64,000 nucleotides of DNA from Dioscorea cayenensis subsp. rotundata (GCF_009730915.1 NC_052484.1:2570054-2634053), one strand, 5' to 3'. Positions 25,343-37,586 are shown, counted from the stretch's first letter. Made by a program: numbers and translations. The notes: generated from the sequence alone by a model not told the origin.

Positions 25343-25894
25343 CATATAACTAGGGGTGTGATAATCATCCCGGACCACGTCGGAATAAAAAGGGTTTGGA
25401 CGTAAGGTTTTGCAAATGCGGTAGGGTCCGGACGTACGCTAGTTGTCCGGATTTAAATCCGGACGGGTCCGGACGTAAATTCGACAATGCTTTTTTAACC
25501 CCTAAAAGCTTTAAAAGCTCATGACCCTTGGCATTTGTTTTAGAGCTATTCTTCAAAAAACTTTAAAGCATATATTGTTTTTTCTATTAAGACTTAGATT
25601 TTTCATAATTTGAGTTGAGTTTTTGGATTATTGATTATTTTTTGCATTTAATGTGAATTAAATTATTTTTTTGTATAATTTAATATTTGAGTGACTTAAA
25701 AAATAAACTTTTATAGAATTCGGACAAATTTGGACATCCGGACAACCCGGTTTTTAAAATAAACCGGGTTTGGACATGCTAAGTTTGTCCGGGATTTAAA
25801 ACCCGGAGTTCGGACACGAGTTTTTCTATTTATATTAGTAGTTGTCAAAGCCGGTTTTGTCCGGACCCGAATTTTTGCCACCCCTACATATAAC
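25343..25894. mobile_element. hAT-like non-autonomous element 2 with 8-bp target duplication
   Basis: The element is 25351-25886, flanked by the perfect 8-bp repeat CATATAAC (25343-25350, 25887-25894). Ends are TAGGGGTGTGATAATCATCC and, reverse-complemented, TAGGGGTGGCAAAAATTCGG. Subterminal regions are full of GTCCGGA/TCCGGAC motifs on both sides of an AT-rich core. Short open frames inside are built from this motif and are not genes. Confidence 0.85.
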
Positions 25895-27473
25895 TCTCTG
25901 CATGGGAGCATATTAGGTTAAAAATGTTATTTTAGTTCTTAATTATGGTCATTATCTTTTCTATAAAGTTGTATATCCTTCAGATAATAAAATAGCATGG
26001 TTGCATTTTTAATATTTTATAAAAGTAGAAGCTATTGTCCATGATAAAAGAATAAATTTTTAAATAAATAATGTTTAGGTTGTAATCCTTATCCCCTTCC
26101 AATCATGCTCTAGTATTTAAACTAGATAATGACAACGTTGGGTGGCATTTAAAATATTCCCAAAATATTCCTCTCATATATTTATGTTTATATAATTGTG
26201 TCATTTCAAAAGCACTATGGCCTTTTTTAGGATACCATTTTTCTTCATATAGATTAATTAAATTATTATAATAATGTAGCCAAATTTTATTTATTAATAA
26301 GCGACCAAACTTAGTTGTTGGGATATTCACTTCACTTATGAGTTGTGATGTTTGAACTTTATGTTTCTTAATATTGTGTCAATTTTCATATTTATACAAA
26401 TATATTTTCGAATTTTAAATAATAAAAAATATTTTTGATTTTTTTCAATATATGAATTTATTTGGTTTCATCACATATTTAATGCAAACCATATCAATTA
26501 TCACATTTGGCATTGAGAGTCATAGATAAATTATAAGGACCTAACTTCACCTAAATATGTCTCTATTAAAATATAAGAACATCTCAAAGTGATGGTTAAA
26601 TTTTACGTTCAACAACCACTATTGATTCACTTAATAGTATTTAACAATGTTTAACAATATTTAATGATATCAAATTACAGTAATTAATAATAATTCTTTA
26701 CAAAACTCTTACAAAAAATAACCGTTAAATCATCATTTAATGGTTACCATCAAAATATTTTTATATTTTATAAAATAAAAAATGTGGCCAAAAAAACTTA
26801 AACAAAATATACACATACACATATATTATATACTGAGGACATTTTTATTATAAGAATTTTTTTTCATATGTATATATACATATTATTTTAAAGATTAAAA
26901 TCAATCATAATCAACCAATTAGAAATAGTGGTTTATTTCCTTTTAAGATTTCATCATCTCATCTTATTTTATGAGTTAATGATAAAAAAATGATAATTAA
27001 ATTGATAATTTTGATTAAGTCATAACCCTAAAAAGATGTTTGAAAATTTTTTATAATTTTGATCTTATATTTGCAACATTTATTTAAACCAAGACTATAT
27101 ATATATATAAAAAAAAGAAGATAAGAAAAGTAACCTAATTATTATCCATTTTATTTTATTTAAAAAATAGAAAAAAATGAAAAAGAGTTCACATGTGACC
27201 CAAATCCAAATTGGTTGGTAAAGCACGTGCTAGAACAGAACCGACCATCTTCATATTTATTTTTCTTTTTCTTAATTTCAAGGACATAATTGTCCAACCA
27301 GTCCCATCAATGTACAACGGTTATTAAAATATGTGGCCCTCTACCTCTCCACCTCATCCCACCGTTTTTATCATTTATTATCTCATCTTTCTTCCATTTG
27401 TTGAGTTCTCCAACGGTCATATATGAAAAAAAATGCTTGATTGCAGTGGCATATTTGTAGTTTTTTTTTGGTA

Positions 27474-27742
27474 TAAATATCAAAATGGTCCTTCTATTGT
27501 GTGTTTTTTGTCATTTTAGTCTCTCTATTATAAAATTTGTCTTTTTAATCCTCGTATTTAAATATTTTTGTTTTTTAGTCCCTTCAGTTCATAAGTTGGA
27601 AGGACCAAAAAGGCAAATCCGTTAATTCGAAGGACCAAAAAGACAGAAATATGTAAATACGAGGACCAAAAAGACGGATTTTATATTATATGGACTAAGA
27701 GGGCGAAAAACACAAAATAGAAGAACCATTTTGATATTTTTA
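27474..27742. repeat. Fold-back (inverted repeat) element
   Basis: Starts ATAAATATCAAAATGGTCC, and its right end reads GAACCATTTTGATATTTTTA. The arms pair over most of about 130 bp, with complementary phrases for GTTTTTTAGTCCCTTC and GGACCAAAAAGAC. The hairpin loop lies near 27600. No coding capacity. Confidence 0.8.
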
Positions 27743-28454
27743 TTTTTTTTTTTTTGATTTGTAGGGTATATATATATATGCATGTAAAAAAAATTATTAA
27801 CCTTTTCATTTTTTTTGTTTGACACTAAACAACAAGTACCTTATTGCAGAAACTCAACAATATTATGCTTTCATTTTGAATAGATTTAGACCAAGAAGTT
27901 GTTGGTCTGTTCACTTCTTTGGAAAAAAAAAATTTATTTTATTATATTAATTTTAACCATAAAAATAAATAAATATTTAAACATTTCTAAAAACATATTA
28001 ATAATGACTCATTTTAACTAATACAAACAATCTTCTTTTTAAACCAACCACCTTTCATATCTACTACCAAATCTTTTATGTAGAGTGTTCGTATTTTTAC
28101 TAATAATGCAAAATAATCAACATACGTGAAATAAGAAAGTAGGTGAATTCAATCATTAACTCCAGACTATGCTATACAAAATATGGATGTGCACAAACAT
28201 TAAATTACTAACATTAACACACTTTTAACCCACCTCACCCATTTTCTTATCCAGTCCAATCAAGAAGATTTAACCGAGTTGATAATAGATTGGGTCCGAA
28301 AAAGACAAATGCTTTGGTTTGTTTGGAGGTTGTAGTAAAACCAGACCATTTATTAATTGATCGGTACAAAAATATAATACTTTCACCTTACGTAAGTGAG
28401 CTAAAATTCGAATAATGTCCTATGTAGAACACAAATACCCTATTCAATGGATCT

Positions 28455-28765
28455 GATATAATACCCGAATTGATCCTTTTACTTTCTTCTCTTTCTTTTC
28501 TTTTGGTCCCTCTACTCATAAATACACCCATTAATCTCTTTACTCTTAAAAATGACCCAATTTAGTCCCTCTACCTTTAATCTCTTCCCATCTAGCCCTT
28601 CTACTCTTGAAAAATACAGTCAATAATTGGCCTATTTTAAAATAGAAGGTACTAAATAGAACCAATTTCAAGAGTAGATGGACTACTTGAGAGCATTTCT
28701 GATTAGAGGGACCAAAAGAGAAGAGAGAGAAAAGTAGAGGACAATTTCGGATATTATACCAAAAA
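28455..28765. repeat. Fold-back (inverted repeat) element
   Basis: The left arm GATATAATACCCGAATTGATCC pairs with the right end GGACAATTTCGGATATTATACC. Inner phrases such as TTTTGGTCCCTCTA and AGAGGGACCAAAAG also pair. It is about 250 bp upstream of the PIP1 start codon, so it lies in that promoter. Confidence 0.8.
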
Positions 28766-29026
28766 ATATATATTTTTTAAAACTTAAAAAAAAAACATTA
28801 AATAAAAAGTAGCCACCCCAAACCGACCAAACCCGGCCCCTTCTAAAATTTTCAAAAATAAATAAATAAATAAATAAATAAAAATTTCAATTATTCCCAA
28901 CACCTCCAGAACCTTCTTCTTCTTCTTTCCTTTTCTTTCTATAAAACTCCCCCAAATTCACACACCACTCTCCATTCTCCACTGAAAAAGAAAACCCTAG
29001 AAAAAAAAAGCAAGAAAACCCTAGAA

Positions 29027-31201
29027 ATGGAAGGCAAAGAAGAAGATGTTCGAGTGGGGAGCAACCAAATTCTCAGAGAGGCAACCAATCGGGACATCGG
29101 CGCAAGACAAGGACTACAAAGAACCACCACCGGCGCCGTTGTTCGAGCCCGGAGAGCTGAAATCATGGTCCTTTTACAGGGCTGGCATCGCTGAGTTCAT
29201 GGCCACTTTCCTCTTCTTGTATATCACCCTTCTCACCGTCATGGGTGTTGTCAAGGCTAATTCCAAGTGCACCACCGTCGGCATTCAGGGAATTGCTTGG
29301 GCTTTTGGTGGCATGATCTTTGCTCTCGTTTACTGCACTGCCGGCATCTCTGGTAACTATTTAGTGCCAAATCTTGTATTTTTTTTTGAAGGTTTTGAGT
29401 AGATCAAGCTATTCATGAGCATCTCGAGCTCTTTGATCTTAGTTTTTTGGTGCGAAAAAAATTGATTTTTGAGGTGTTTTTGATATAATATAAGTGTATA
29501 TTATACCATTTTGTAAAAAGTTGTAGACTTTTGTGTTTTTTTGGGATAAAAGTTTTGTAATTTGTGTTGTTTATGTTGAAGAACAAAAAAAGAGAGAGCT
29601 TTTTAGTTTTGTTGAAATCTAGTTAAGTTCAACATTCTGAAAAATTTGATTTGATTTTGATTTCAAGATAAGTTTTTAGGTTAAGTTTTTTTTTTCTTGA
29701 TAAAAATTAGGTTTAAGTTTGTAAATACATGAGTGTAGGCATCTCTTGCATGTAATCACTAGTTTCACTTCAGGTAAATGAGTGGATATTAGTGTACTAA
29801 TACTGATGCAAAATATAATTTTTATTATGTGTTTTTGTATTATTTTAATTTTTATGATATGATTTAGGTTTTGTTGTGGGATAAATGATAATTAATTGTT
29901 CAACATTGGTTAAAGTTAATAAATTTTGACTTTTTATCAGTTTACATGTGTTTGGTTTTCTCCTGATTTATTGCTATAAATATAGTTTAGCTTTGGTTGT
30001 GGGCATGTCTAGTTACTAATAGTATCACATCTCTTAATTTAGTAAATATAGTAAAAAGTTTGTTTCTCTTATATTTGTTACCTTGTGTGTCTAGTCTTTA
30101 ATTTCTTAAATTATTGCTTCTCATGGTGCCATTGGCATACATAAGAACTAATAGTCTCATATCAACTAATAGTCTCATATAGGTCAATTTAATAAATTTA
30201 GATATTTAAATGATCAGTCAATCTTTCCCTCTCACATGATTTAATATATATATATATATATATATATTTGTTAGCTTCTGTGTTTAGTCTTTTACTAAAT
30301 TATTCCTTTGAATGGTGCCCATCAGCATCTATAGTAACTAATAATCTCACATTGGTTAATTTTGCAAATATTGGTATTCATATGATTAGTCAATCTTATC
30401 CCTTGCACATCAATTTTGTATATATAAATCTAAAAATATTAATTTCATTGTATTGAGTTCAGATAATATATGTTTGATTTGAATGTATGTAGGAGGGCAT
30501 ATTAACCCAGCGGTGACATTTGGGTTGTTTTTGGCAAGGAAATTGTCCTTAACAAGGGCACTCTTCTACATGATAATGCAATGTTTGGGTGCTATTTGTG
30601 GTGCCGGTGTTGTTAAAGGGTTCCAGAAAGGTCTTTACGAGAGCAATGGCGGAGGTGCTAATGTTGTTCAACCAGGGTACACCAAGGGTGATGCCCTCGG
30701 CGCCGAAATCATCGGCACTTTTGTTCTTGTTTACACCGTCTTCTCCGCAACCGATGCCAAGAGAAATGCTAGGGACTCACACGTCCCGGTAAGTCGGCTT
30801 TCTTCTTCGTCTTTCCTTTTGTTGTCTCAATTCAAGCTAACAATGTAAAGATCATTATATGTAGCTCTTGGCTCCATTGCCAATCGGCTTTGCCGTGTTC
30901 TTAGTTCACTTGGCAACCATCCCGATTACCGGCACCAGCATCAACCCGGCCCGAAGTTTCGGCGCGGCCGTCATCTATAACAAGCATCATGCTTGGAAAG
31001 ATCATGTTAGTGTTCTATATGATTTGAAAATACTAAATTTCGATATACACCCAATCTAATGAATCGATGATGAGATTAATAACTTTTTTGTGTTTGTTTT
31101 TGCAGTGGATCTTCTGGGTTGGACCTTTCATTGGAGCTTCGCTTGCCGCAATGTATCACCAGATAGTGATTAGAGCAATTCCATTCAAGAGTAGGTCTTG
31201 A
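29027..31201 (+). CDS. PIP1: PIP1-type plasma-membrane aquaporin, one frameshift in exon 1
   Basis: Water channel of the plasma membrane, a six-helix MIP protein that tetramerises, often with PIP2. Exons are 29027-29352, 30493-30788, 30865-31005 and 31106-31201. The first NPA box is GGHINPAVT (about residue 113), the second NPARS (about 234), and the selectivity filter is F-H-T-R, with His and Arg seen in LVHLAT and NPAR. The ATG at 29027 gives [11 protein letters not shown], the hallmark PIP1 start, but the rest ([15 protein letters not shown]) is one frame over: the run GGGG at about 29055-29058 has one G too many. Removing it gives 858 nt, 285 residues plus stop, the usual PIP1 size. The only in-frame alternative is an ATG at 29046. 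GTSINPAR replaces the more usual GTGINPAR. The C-terminus IPFKSRS is PIP-typical. Intron 1 is long (1.1 kb). Confidence 0.92.
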
Positions 31202-31770
31202 GCAAGAACTTATTAAGATGATGATGATGATGGAGTTAATTGTTGTTGTGTTAATCTATTTTTTATGGTTGTGGTTTTCATGTCTTGTGTATCTTTGTTT
31301 CTAAGCACTTGGGATTTATTGTTGTGAATGATGAGCTAAACTATTGTGTATATGGTTAGCACTGGTTTAGTTCTGGTTTTATTTAGCTACTCTTTTTCTT
31401 TTTCTATAATTATATATTTATTTATGTGAGTGTTTTATATTTTTAATTGAAAAATTTATAATTTTTTTATCATTAAAACTAATTTTATGCTATTCTATTT
31501 TGTCCAGTAATATCCAGTGAAAAATAATCTCATATATATAATTAAATAACAATGTTTTTATTGTGTATATTACCAAATAAAATAAAGAAATTATTTATAA
31601 AAATATAGAGCCATAATTATATATATATATATATATATTAAAAATTTTTGAAATATTAGAAGAAAAATAGTTGTAAAGAGTTGTTGCATGATGGGGATGA
31701 AATTATGGAAAAGTTTGTGTGGCTGCTTTTGTAGATAATGAATGATTGTGGGGACCTATATATATTGATA

Positions 31771-31803
<33 letters not shown>

Positions 31804-32185
31804 ATATAAATATATATCAATATATATATTGATTTTCTCTATCACATGCTTTGGAGTTTTTCTTAAGAGCATGGTCCTTTTGCATCATTGCATCTTATTC
31901 AAGGGAATCTGGAGAACTAGTAACTAAAATTTCCTTTGTGCAAGTGTTTTTAAAGTTTTTCTTTTAATTTATTTAATTATGAAATTTCGCATTATTATTT
32001 TTATAAGTATTACAAAATTACAAATGCATTTCATCAAATCAATACATAGGTATGATGTGATAATGCAAATGATTCTGCCAAAGCCACCAGCTGCACTAAT
32101 CTCAGAGTTCTTTAATGAGGGAAAAGTGTCTATATAATTAATATATTATTTTAATTTCAACCATCATGATGAAAAATTTTAGGTA
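31202..32185. other. PIP1 3' flank, AT-rich
   Basis: 3' UTR, then AT-rich DNA. 31742-31835 contains a long (AT)n run bordered by mirrored TATATTGATATA words that can fold into a hairpin. No gene. Confidence 0.5.
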
Positions 32186-32683
32186 TAATTACCATATAAG
32201 TCCATGTAATTGTGTACTTTCTGCCTTTTTAGTCCTTGTAATACTTTTAGGTACATTTAAGTTCTCATATTTGATCGAATTGAGACTTTTGAGTCCGAGG
32301 CGTAGATGGCGTTATCTTGCAGTTTCTTTTTAGTTCTGTATGGTTTTAAATATTTCTTGTTAGAGTCTGATTAAGTCCCTCAGTATTTGATCGAGTTGGG
32401 ACTTTTTAGTCCCCTATTTTCAGTAATAAAAAAAGTCACATTTGCGAGTTAGGTCCAATTAAGTCCCTCATATTTGATCGATTTGGGACTTTTTAGTCCC
32501 CCAATTTCATAATAAAAAAAGTCACATCGTCGCAAAAGAAACAGCAAAGTTAACGCCATCTATGCCACGGACTAAAAAGTCTCAACTCGATCAAATATGA
32601 GGACTTAAATGTACCTAAAAGTATTACAATGACTAAAAGGGCAGAAAGTACACAATTACAGGGAGCAATTAAACCAAAATTTT
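32186..32683. repeat. Long fold-back element next to the solo LTR
   Basis: The arms are long (about 170 bp) and near-perfect: TGTAATTGTGTACTTTCTGC on the left is matched by GCAGAAAGTACACAATTACA on the right, and further blocks such as AATACTTTTAGGTACATTTAAG pair as well. The centre has two direct AAGTCCCTCA(G/T)ATTTGATCGA blocks. A transcript would form an extended hairpin. It abuts the solo LTR start (32693). Confidence 0.8.
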
Positions 32684-32692
32684 ATTGTAATT

Positions 32693-35003
32693 TGTTAGAG
32701 TTAGATTCTATATTTGGCATCATTTGACACGTGTCAGTGATGATGTGGCCATTAAAGATGATGTGTCAATTCATGATATGAAGATATGCAGTTATTTTTG
32801 GAGGAGTTATTTTTAGTAAGACAAATAAAATTTGGAGGATCTCTTTTGAAGTGCAAGCAGTAACTATATTTTGAAGTGCAAGCAATAACTATATGTTTAT
32901 ACTTAGCAAGTAGGAATGAGGGTGGGGCGGGGAATCCCCGTTCCCGGCGGGGCCCCGCCCCGACGGGGCGGGGATTCCTCGAAACATCCCCCCCGCGGGG
33001 CGGGGAGCGGGGAAAAATTCCTCCCCGCGGGGCACAGGGATTCCCCGTGCACCGCAGGGATTCCCCAAAAAAATATATTATATATTTTTAATATATTTAT
33101 TAAAGATTATTTCAACATTACCATAATATTATATATATATATATATATAATCAATAAATATTTATTTGTTAATATTTTTAGTTATTATTATGTAACTCAC
33201 AATTATTTCATACAACTTATTAACTATTTAAATTTATATATTTCATTAAAACATATATGGTATTTCTTTTAAATTTATATATTTTTAGTTATTATTATGT
33301 ATTTCTTTATTTTTGAAGATTCTTGTTTATGGTCAACAATTCAAGCTATTTGTTCTACATTTGATGAAGAGGAGGATGAGAATGATGAGGTAAATATGAT
33401 TTTTTTATAAAATTTTATCTTTAATCTTGATATTATTTATAATCTTATTATATATTTACAATTTTGTTTATTATTGAAGGAGGAGTTATCATGTCAAGAT
33501 GCTAGTGGTAGTGGAATTGGATTCTCAATATAAATGACTTGGAGAAAGAAGAAACAAATTGATGGAAGCATGAAATTATTGTGCTAGTTTTGCATTATGA
33601 ATTTTATTTAATGGATTTGTAATTTTAATTAGTTTTAAACTTTATGTTATTTGTACCTTAATGTTGTTGTTTCATCAAACATTATATTATGACTTGTTAG
33701 GAGAAATATTTTGTGTGAATTTTTATTTTATATATGATGTGTATGTTGTAAAAAAAAACTTTGGTTGAGAATTTTTATTTTATTTCATCATACATTATAT
33801 TTTTTTTATTTTCAATTGTATATAGCATCTTTAGCATATGTGTAACATAAATGCATTAGAAATATTATAGTTATTTATAGAAAAATTTTTTTATATTAAT
33901 GTTTTGGGGCAGGGGGGATTCCCCGTAGGGCGGGGATCCCCATGGGGAGTGAGTGGGGAGGATTTTTTTCCCATGGGAATTTTAACGGGGAATCCCCGCT
34001 CGGTGGAGAGCGGGGATGGGGACGAGGGATCCCATTCCCCGCCCGCCCGCCCCACCCCCATTCCTATTAGCAAGTGAATCAAACTTGGAAGATCAACTAT
34101 TTGGAGGTCAAGATATCATTGAAGCTCTCTATGAGTAGAGCTATTTGAAGATACGACTATAAAAGGAGAAGATTAAAGGCTAAGCTTGGATGAATAGAAA
34201 ATCAAACTTGATAACAAAGAAGATTGTGAAGACCAAACTTAATTGAATGAAGATCAAGTTTGGAAGATCATGAAGACTAAACTTAGATGACTTGGAGATC
34301 AAGTTTAGTGAAAGATTTGAAAATCATTGAAGATTCTTTGAAGACCATCTTTGGTATGGTGAAGATGCGCCATATGGGTGCGATCCTTGCGAGGTATTGC
34401 TGATAAGGATGTGAAGAAGTGAGCTAGTTGCTGGTAGGTTGAGATCTGGAGGATTCGATTACATCGACTCAGACTTGGACACAGTCAAGAGGATTGGAGG
34501 CGTTTGCAAGTCGGGTTGCAACGGAAGCTACGGTTCAGTCAAGGTAAGCAGGTGGGCTGTATTGCAAGCTTGGTTACAACAGGAGTTGCAACATCTAAAT
34601 TTGGAAGGTATCCAAATTAAAAACTGTGGAGATTCTAAAAGAGGGAATGCTATAATTGGGATGTGGAGACGTCTATATAAGAGACCATGCTCTGAGATTT
34701 AAAAAGAGCCACCGAAGAAACTCAAGTGTGTGAGTGAGAGAGTGGATATCAAACAATTTAGAGAGGGTTCTTGTTGATCTTTGCAATGATGAGTATGAGA
34801 GTTGTACTCATGTTTATTCCTTTTTTAGTGAAGTTTTTTTTTTATCTCTAGGCTTGACCCCCAGACATAGATAAGTGTTGTGTTGAACTGAGTTACTAAT
34901 TTTGTGTGCCGCTTTTTTCTGTAATTTATATATGATTGTGAGAGTGTTTACATAAGAGATTAAAATGAATTCTAATTCACAATACACGTACCCGGAACTA
35001 ACA
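32693..35003 (+). mobile_element. Solo LTR (copia-like), interrupted by hAT-like element 3
   Basis: Starts TGTTAGAG and ends GGAACTAACA, giving a 6-bp terminal inverted repeat TGTTAG/CTAACA. It is flanked by TAATT and CAATT, a 5-bp target duplication with one mismatch. A promoter-like TCTATATAAGAGACC lies at about 34670. No gag, pol or second LTR is nearby, so it is a solo LTR left by recombination. Without the nested element and its extra duplication it is about 1.15 kb. The orientation is inferred from the TATA-like motif. Confidence 0.7.
32903..34074. mobile_element. hAT-like non-autonomous element 3 with 8-bp target duplication
   Basis: The element is 32911-34066, nested in the solo LTR, flanked by the perfect 8-bp repeat TTAGCAAG. 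Ends are TAGGAATGAGGGTGGGGCGG and, reverse-complemented, TAGGAATGGGGGTGGGGCGG. About 150 bp at each end is extremely GC-rich (GCGGGGA repeats), while the 850-bp core is AT-rich. An acidic stretch (GAAGAGGAGGATGAGAATGATGAG at 33365-33388, then a frame ending at about 33533) may be a relic of a transposase C-terminus, but I cannot prove it. Confidence 0.88.
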
Positions 35004-35302
35004 CAATTCACCGTGGTGTGTATATATATTTTTAGAAAATATATTGTGTTTAGATTAGAAATTCATCGATATACATGCATTATTTAAAAAAAAAAGATAT
35101 TAATGTTAATTTAATTAACATTAATAAAAAATAAATATTTTAAAATTAATTATTGAAATGGCATTAAAATCTATTTATTAACGCTACTAATTTTTGTTTT
35201 TTCCGAAGATGGCAACAAATCAATATCCATTTTTAAATAAATTTACAACAAAGTCTGGCTTCAACTAGCTTGTTTCTTTTAAATTAAGTTGTTTACTGTT
35301 AG

Positions 35303-35344
<42 letters not shown>
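35303..35344. repeat. (ATT)n microsatellite
   Basis: About fourteen consecutive ATT triplets. Confidence 0.95.
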
Positions 35345-35346
<2 letters not shown>

Positions 35347-35561
35347 AAAAAAGTAGTCCAAGAAAAAAACTTAATCTATTCCAAAGTACATGTTTATTTT
35401 AGATAATACTGTTTAAGTATAATAAGAGGGGAAGTTTAATATGTTTTTAATTATTGAATCCAGGGATAAAAATATTCATGGAGTCACTATGATAATGAAA
35501 AAAATTATTATTCTAAAACTATTTTTTTCAGAAATATCCATCTAATTTCTATAATTATTAT

Positions 35562-35745
35562 TTTTTTTTGAGAAAGGTGACAAGCACAAGAACCCCAGGG
35601 ACGTGCACGTGTGGGGAGCAAAGCTCAACATCAACCCATGTGCTCTCACCTTGTGCAGGACATGAGGTTCGATCCTGGGTCTTCTCCGAACCAAACGGCC
35701 CTACGTAAGAGACCCGATACTAATTGACCCAAAGACCGTTCGTAT
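35562..35745 (-). mobile_element. SINE-like retroposon candidate
   Basis: On the minus strand a compact GC-richer block of about 175 bp ends in a run of A (T run at 35562-35572 on the plus strand). It carries a tRNA B-box-like phrase, GGTTCGATCC, on the plus strand at 35670, and GGTTCGGAGAAGACC on the minus strand. Strand, box assignment and target duplication are unproven. Confidence 0.3.
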
Positions 35746-35922
35746 AATTGTTTTATATTTTATATTACTTCTCTATATGTTCGTATTTTTAATTAATTTT
35801 ATTATCTAGATTAATTGCAGAATATTTTAAAAATTAAAAATAAAATTTAAAGTATATATACATATATTTGTGTTTTCTCGAGATATATACGTTAAAAAAT
35901 TATAAATAAAAATAAACTATTT

Positions 35923-37490
35923 ACCCAATGGCTTTTGGATCCAACTATTCCGACATAACAAAAAAGTTATTCATCAACAATGAATCTAAAAGATTACCAC
36001 ATTGTATCACTGATAATATTGATATCAATATGTGATTACCAATAGTGAAGGCTTTGTTTAAATTGTAGGAGTTTAATTGGAGGAGTGGGGAAAAATTTGG
36101 TAATCACATTATTACCAAAATTATTGTTTCGTAATTAAAATTTTTGAACAATTTTACCCATACTTTTAAAATATAATTTTTAATAAAAATAGAATGAGAA
36201 ATGATTGATTATCATTTTAAAATAGTTAATTTGCCTTTATCGATACAATTTTGCCTTTGATTAATAGAAATTACCCCTGAGCTTAAACTTTTGTTTTATG
36301 CATATAGGTTCATTTTTGTATTAAATATTTTATTAGATATATTTGGCAATTGATGGATGGTTTTTTTTTTATTAATATTGCTTTATATTTTTAATTATTT
36401 TTAACCTAAAAATTATGTTTTACTTCTATTTTAAGAGCATGCTAAAAATTTTGAGTTCACGGGTATGTTAGAAATTTTGACACTAGTCTATATTGCGTTA
36501 ATTACCATGACTAACAAAATATATTAATGAACTAGTAATATGAGTTCCCAATCAAACATATTATATTAAATTATTATAATACTCCCATGCATATAACATT
36601 CCCACTCATATTACCATGGTAATCTCTTTACGTGGTAATATGTCATTACCACGAACCAAACGACCCCTTAGGGTCATTTGGTCTGCAGTAATGATATACT
36701 AGTACGTAATGAGATTAGCATATTAATGAGGTTGGGAATGTTATGTGGTTGGGAATATTGTGGTAATTTAATTTAATCATGTTTGGTTGGAAACTCTTAT
36801 TACCGGGAATAATTCATTACCGTATTTGGTTGCCATGGTAATCTATTTGTTAAAATATACAAAGTTATAAGATTACCACGGTAATCCAAGATAGACACCA
36901 AATTTGGTGGTAATGGGATTACCACTTTTTTGGTAATATTTATAAGTTGGTAATGTAATATTACCATCAAGATTACCACTTGTGCAATGCCAAACGTGGT
37001 AATATTTTTAGATTATCACGTAACACGTGGTAATCTTTCTACATTACCGTGAACCAAACGGCGACTAAGTAATCTCCACCATCCATGTGTCGCATATCCA
37101 AAAGAATGTGTACATATAATTTCATATTTTTTAGGGGTATATATATATATATATATATATATATGTTAAAAACTATAAATAAAATTTAAAAAAAAATATT
37201 TTTCCAATGGCTTTTGGATCCAACGGTTCAGACATAACAAAAGGCATATCCTATCCATCAACAAGCGAATCTCAAAGTAATCTTCACCGTCCAATGCATG
37301 CTACAAAAAGGTTGTATATATATAAAATTTCATTTTTTTGGGTACATATATATATGTAAAAAGCCATAAATAAAAAATAAAAAATTTATTTATCCAATGC
37401 CTCTGGATCCGACGGTTCAAAGTTGCCCATCAACAAAAAACGAATCTCATAGTAATCACCACCGTCCATTTGTCCTTTATCCACTCCAAA
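35923..37490. repeat. Upstream tandem repeats of TIC32-like gene A, split by inserted elements
   Basis: A unit containing CCAATGGCTTTTGGATCCAACGG, GACATAACAAAA, CATCAACAA, GAATCTCA and AGTAATCTCCACCGTCCA occurs around 37202-37290 and 37392-37470, and once at 35923-36000, whose second half lies at 37066-37100. The sequence between (about 36003-37062) is inserted. The last unit ends about 110 bp upstream of the start codon of gene A. Confidence 0.65.
36003..37062. mobile_element. One or two inserted elements, PIF/Harbinger-like
   Basis: The insert interrupts the promoter repeat and appears to be flanked by TAA (36000 region and 37063-37065), as for PIF/Harbinger transposons. In the middle, AACCAAACGACCCCTTA is followed directly by GGGTCATTTGGTCTGC, as if two elements sit back to back sharing TTA, and the far end reads GAACCAAACGGCGAC. 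Repeated GGTAATNT/ATTACCAC words fill both. No transposase. Confidence 0.5.
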
Positions 37491-37586
37491 CCCGCGAAAG
37501 CATCAACTGACGCTCAAAGAATCCCAACGATATTTTTCCCCATTTTCAGAGAAAAAGAAGAAGAAAAAGAGAAAGAGAAAGAGAGA

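Larger units (their letters stand above)
25895..29026. other. Intergenic DNA and PIP1 upstream region
   Basis: No gene supported. 25900-27450 is AT-rich single-copy-looking DNA. Two fold-back elements at 27474-27742 and 28455-28765 are listed separately. The last 120 bases before 29027 are pyrimidine-rich, then A-rich with repeated AAACCCTAG, typical of a plant leader. Confidence 0.5.

Noticed and set aside
34439-34702. 87-codon frame that looks moderately protein-like
   Set aside because: It lies wholly within the solo LTR, which does not encode protein.
35670-35700. tRNA gene suggested by GGTTCGATCC
   Set aside because: No cloverleaf, acceptor stem or A box at the right distance; at best a SINE-like retroposon.
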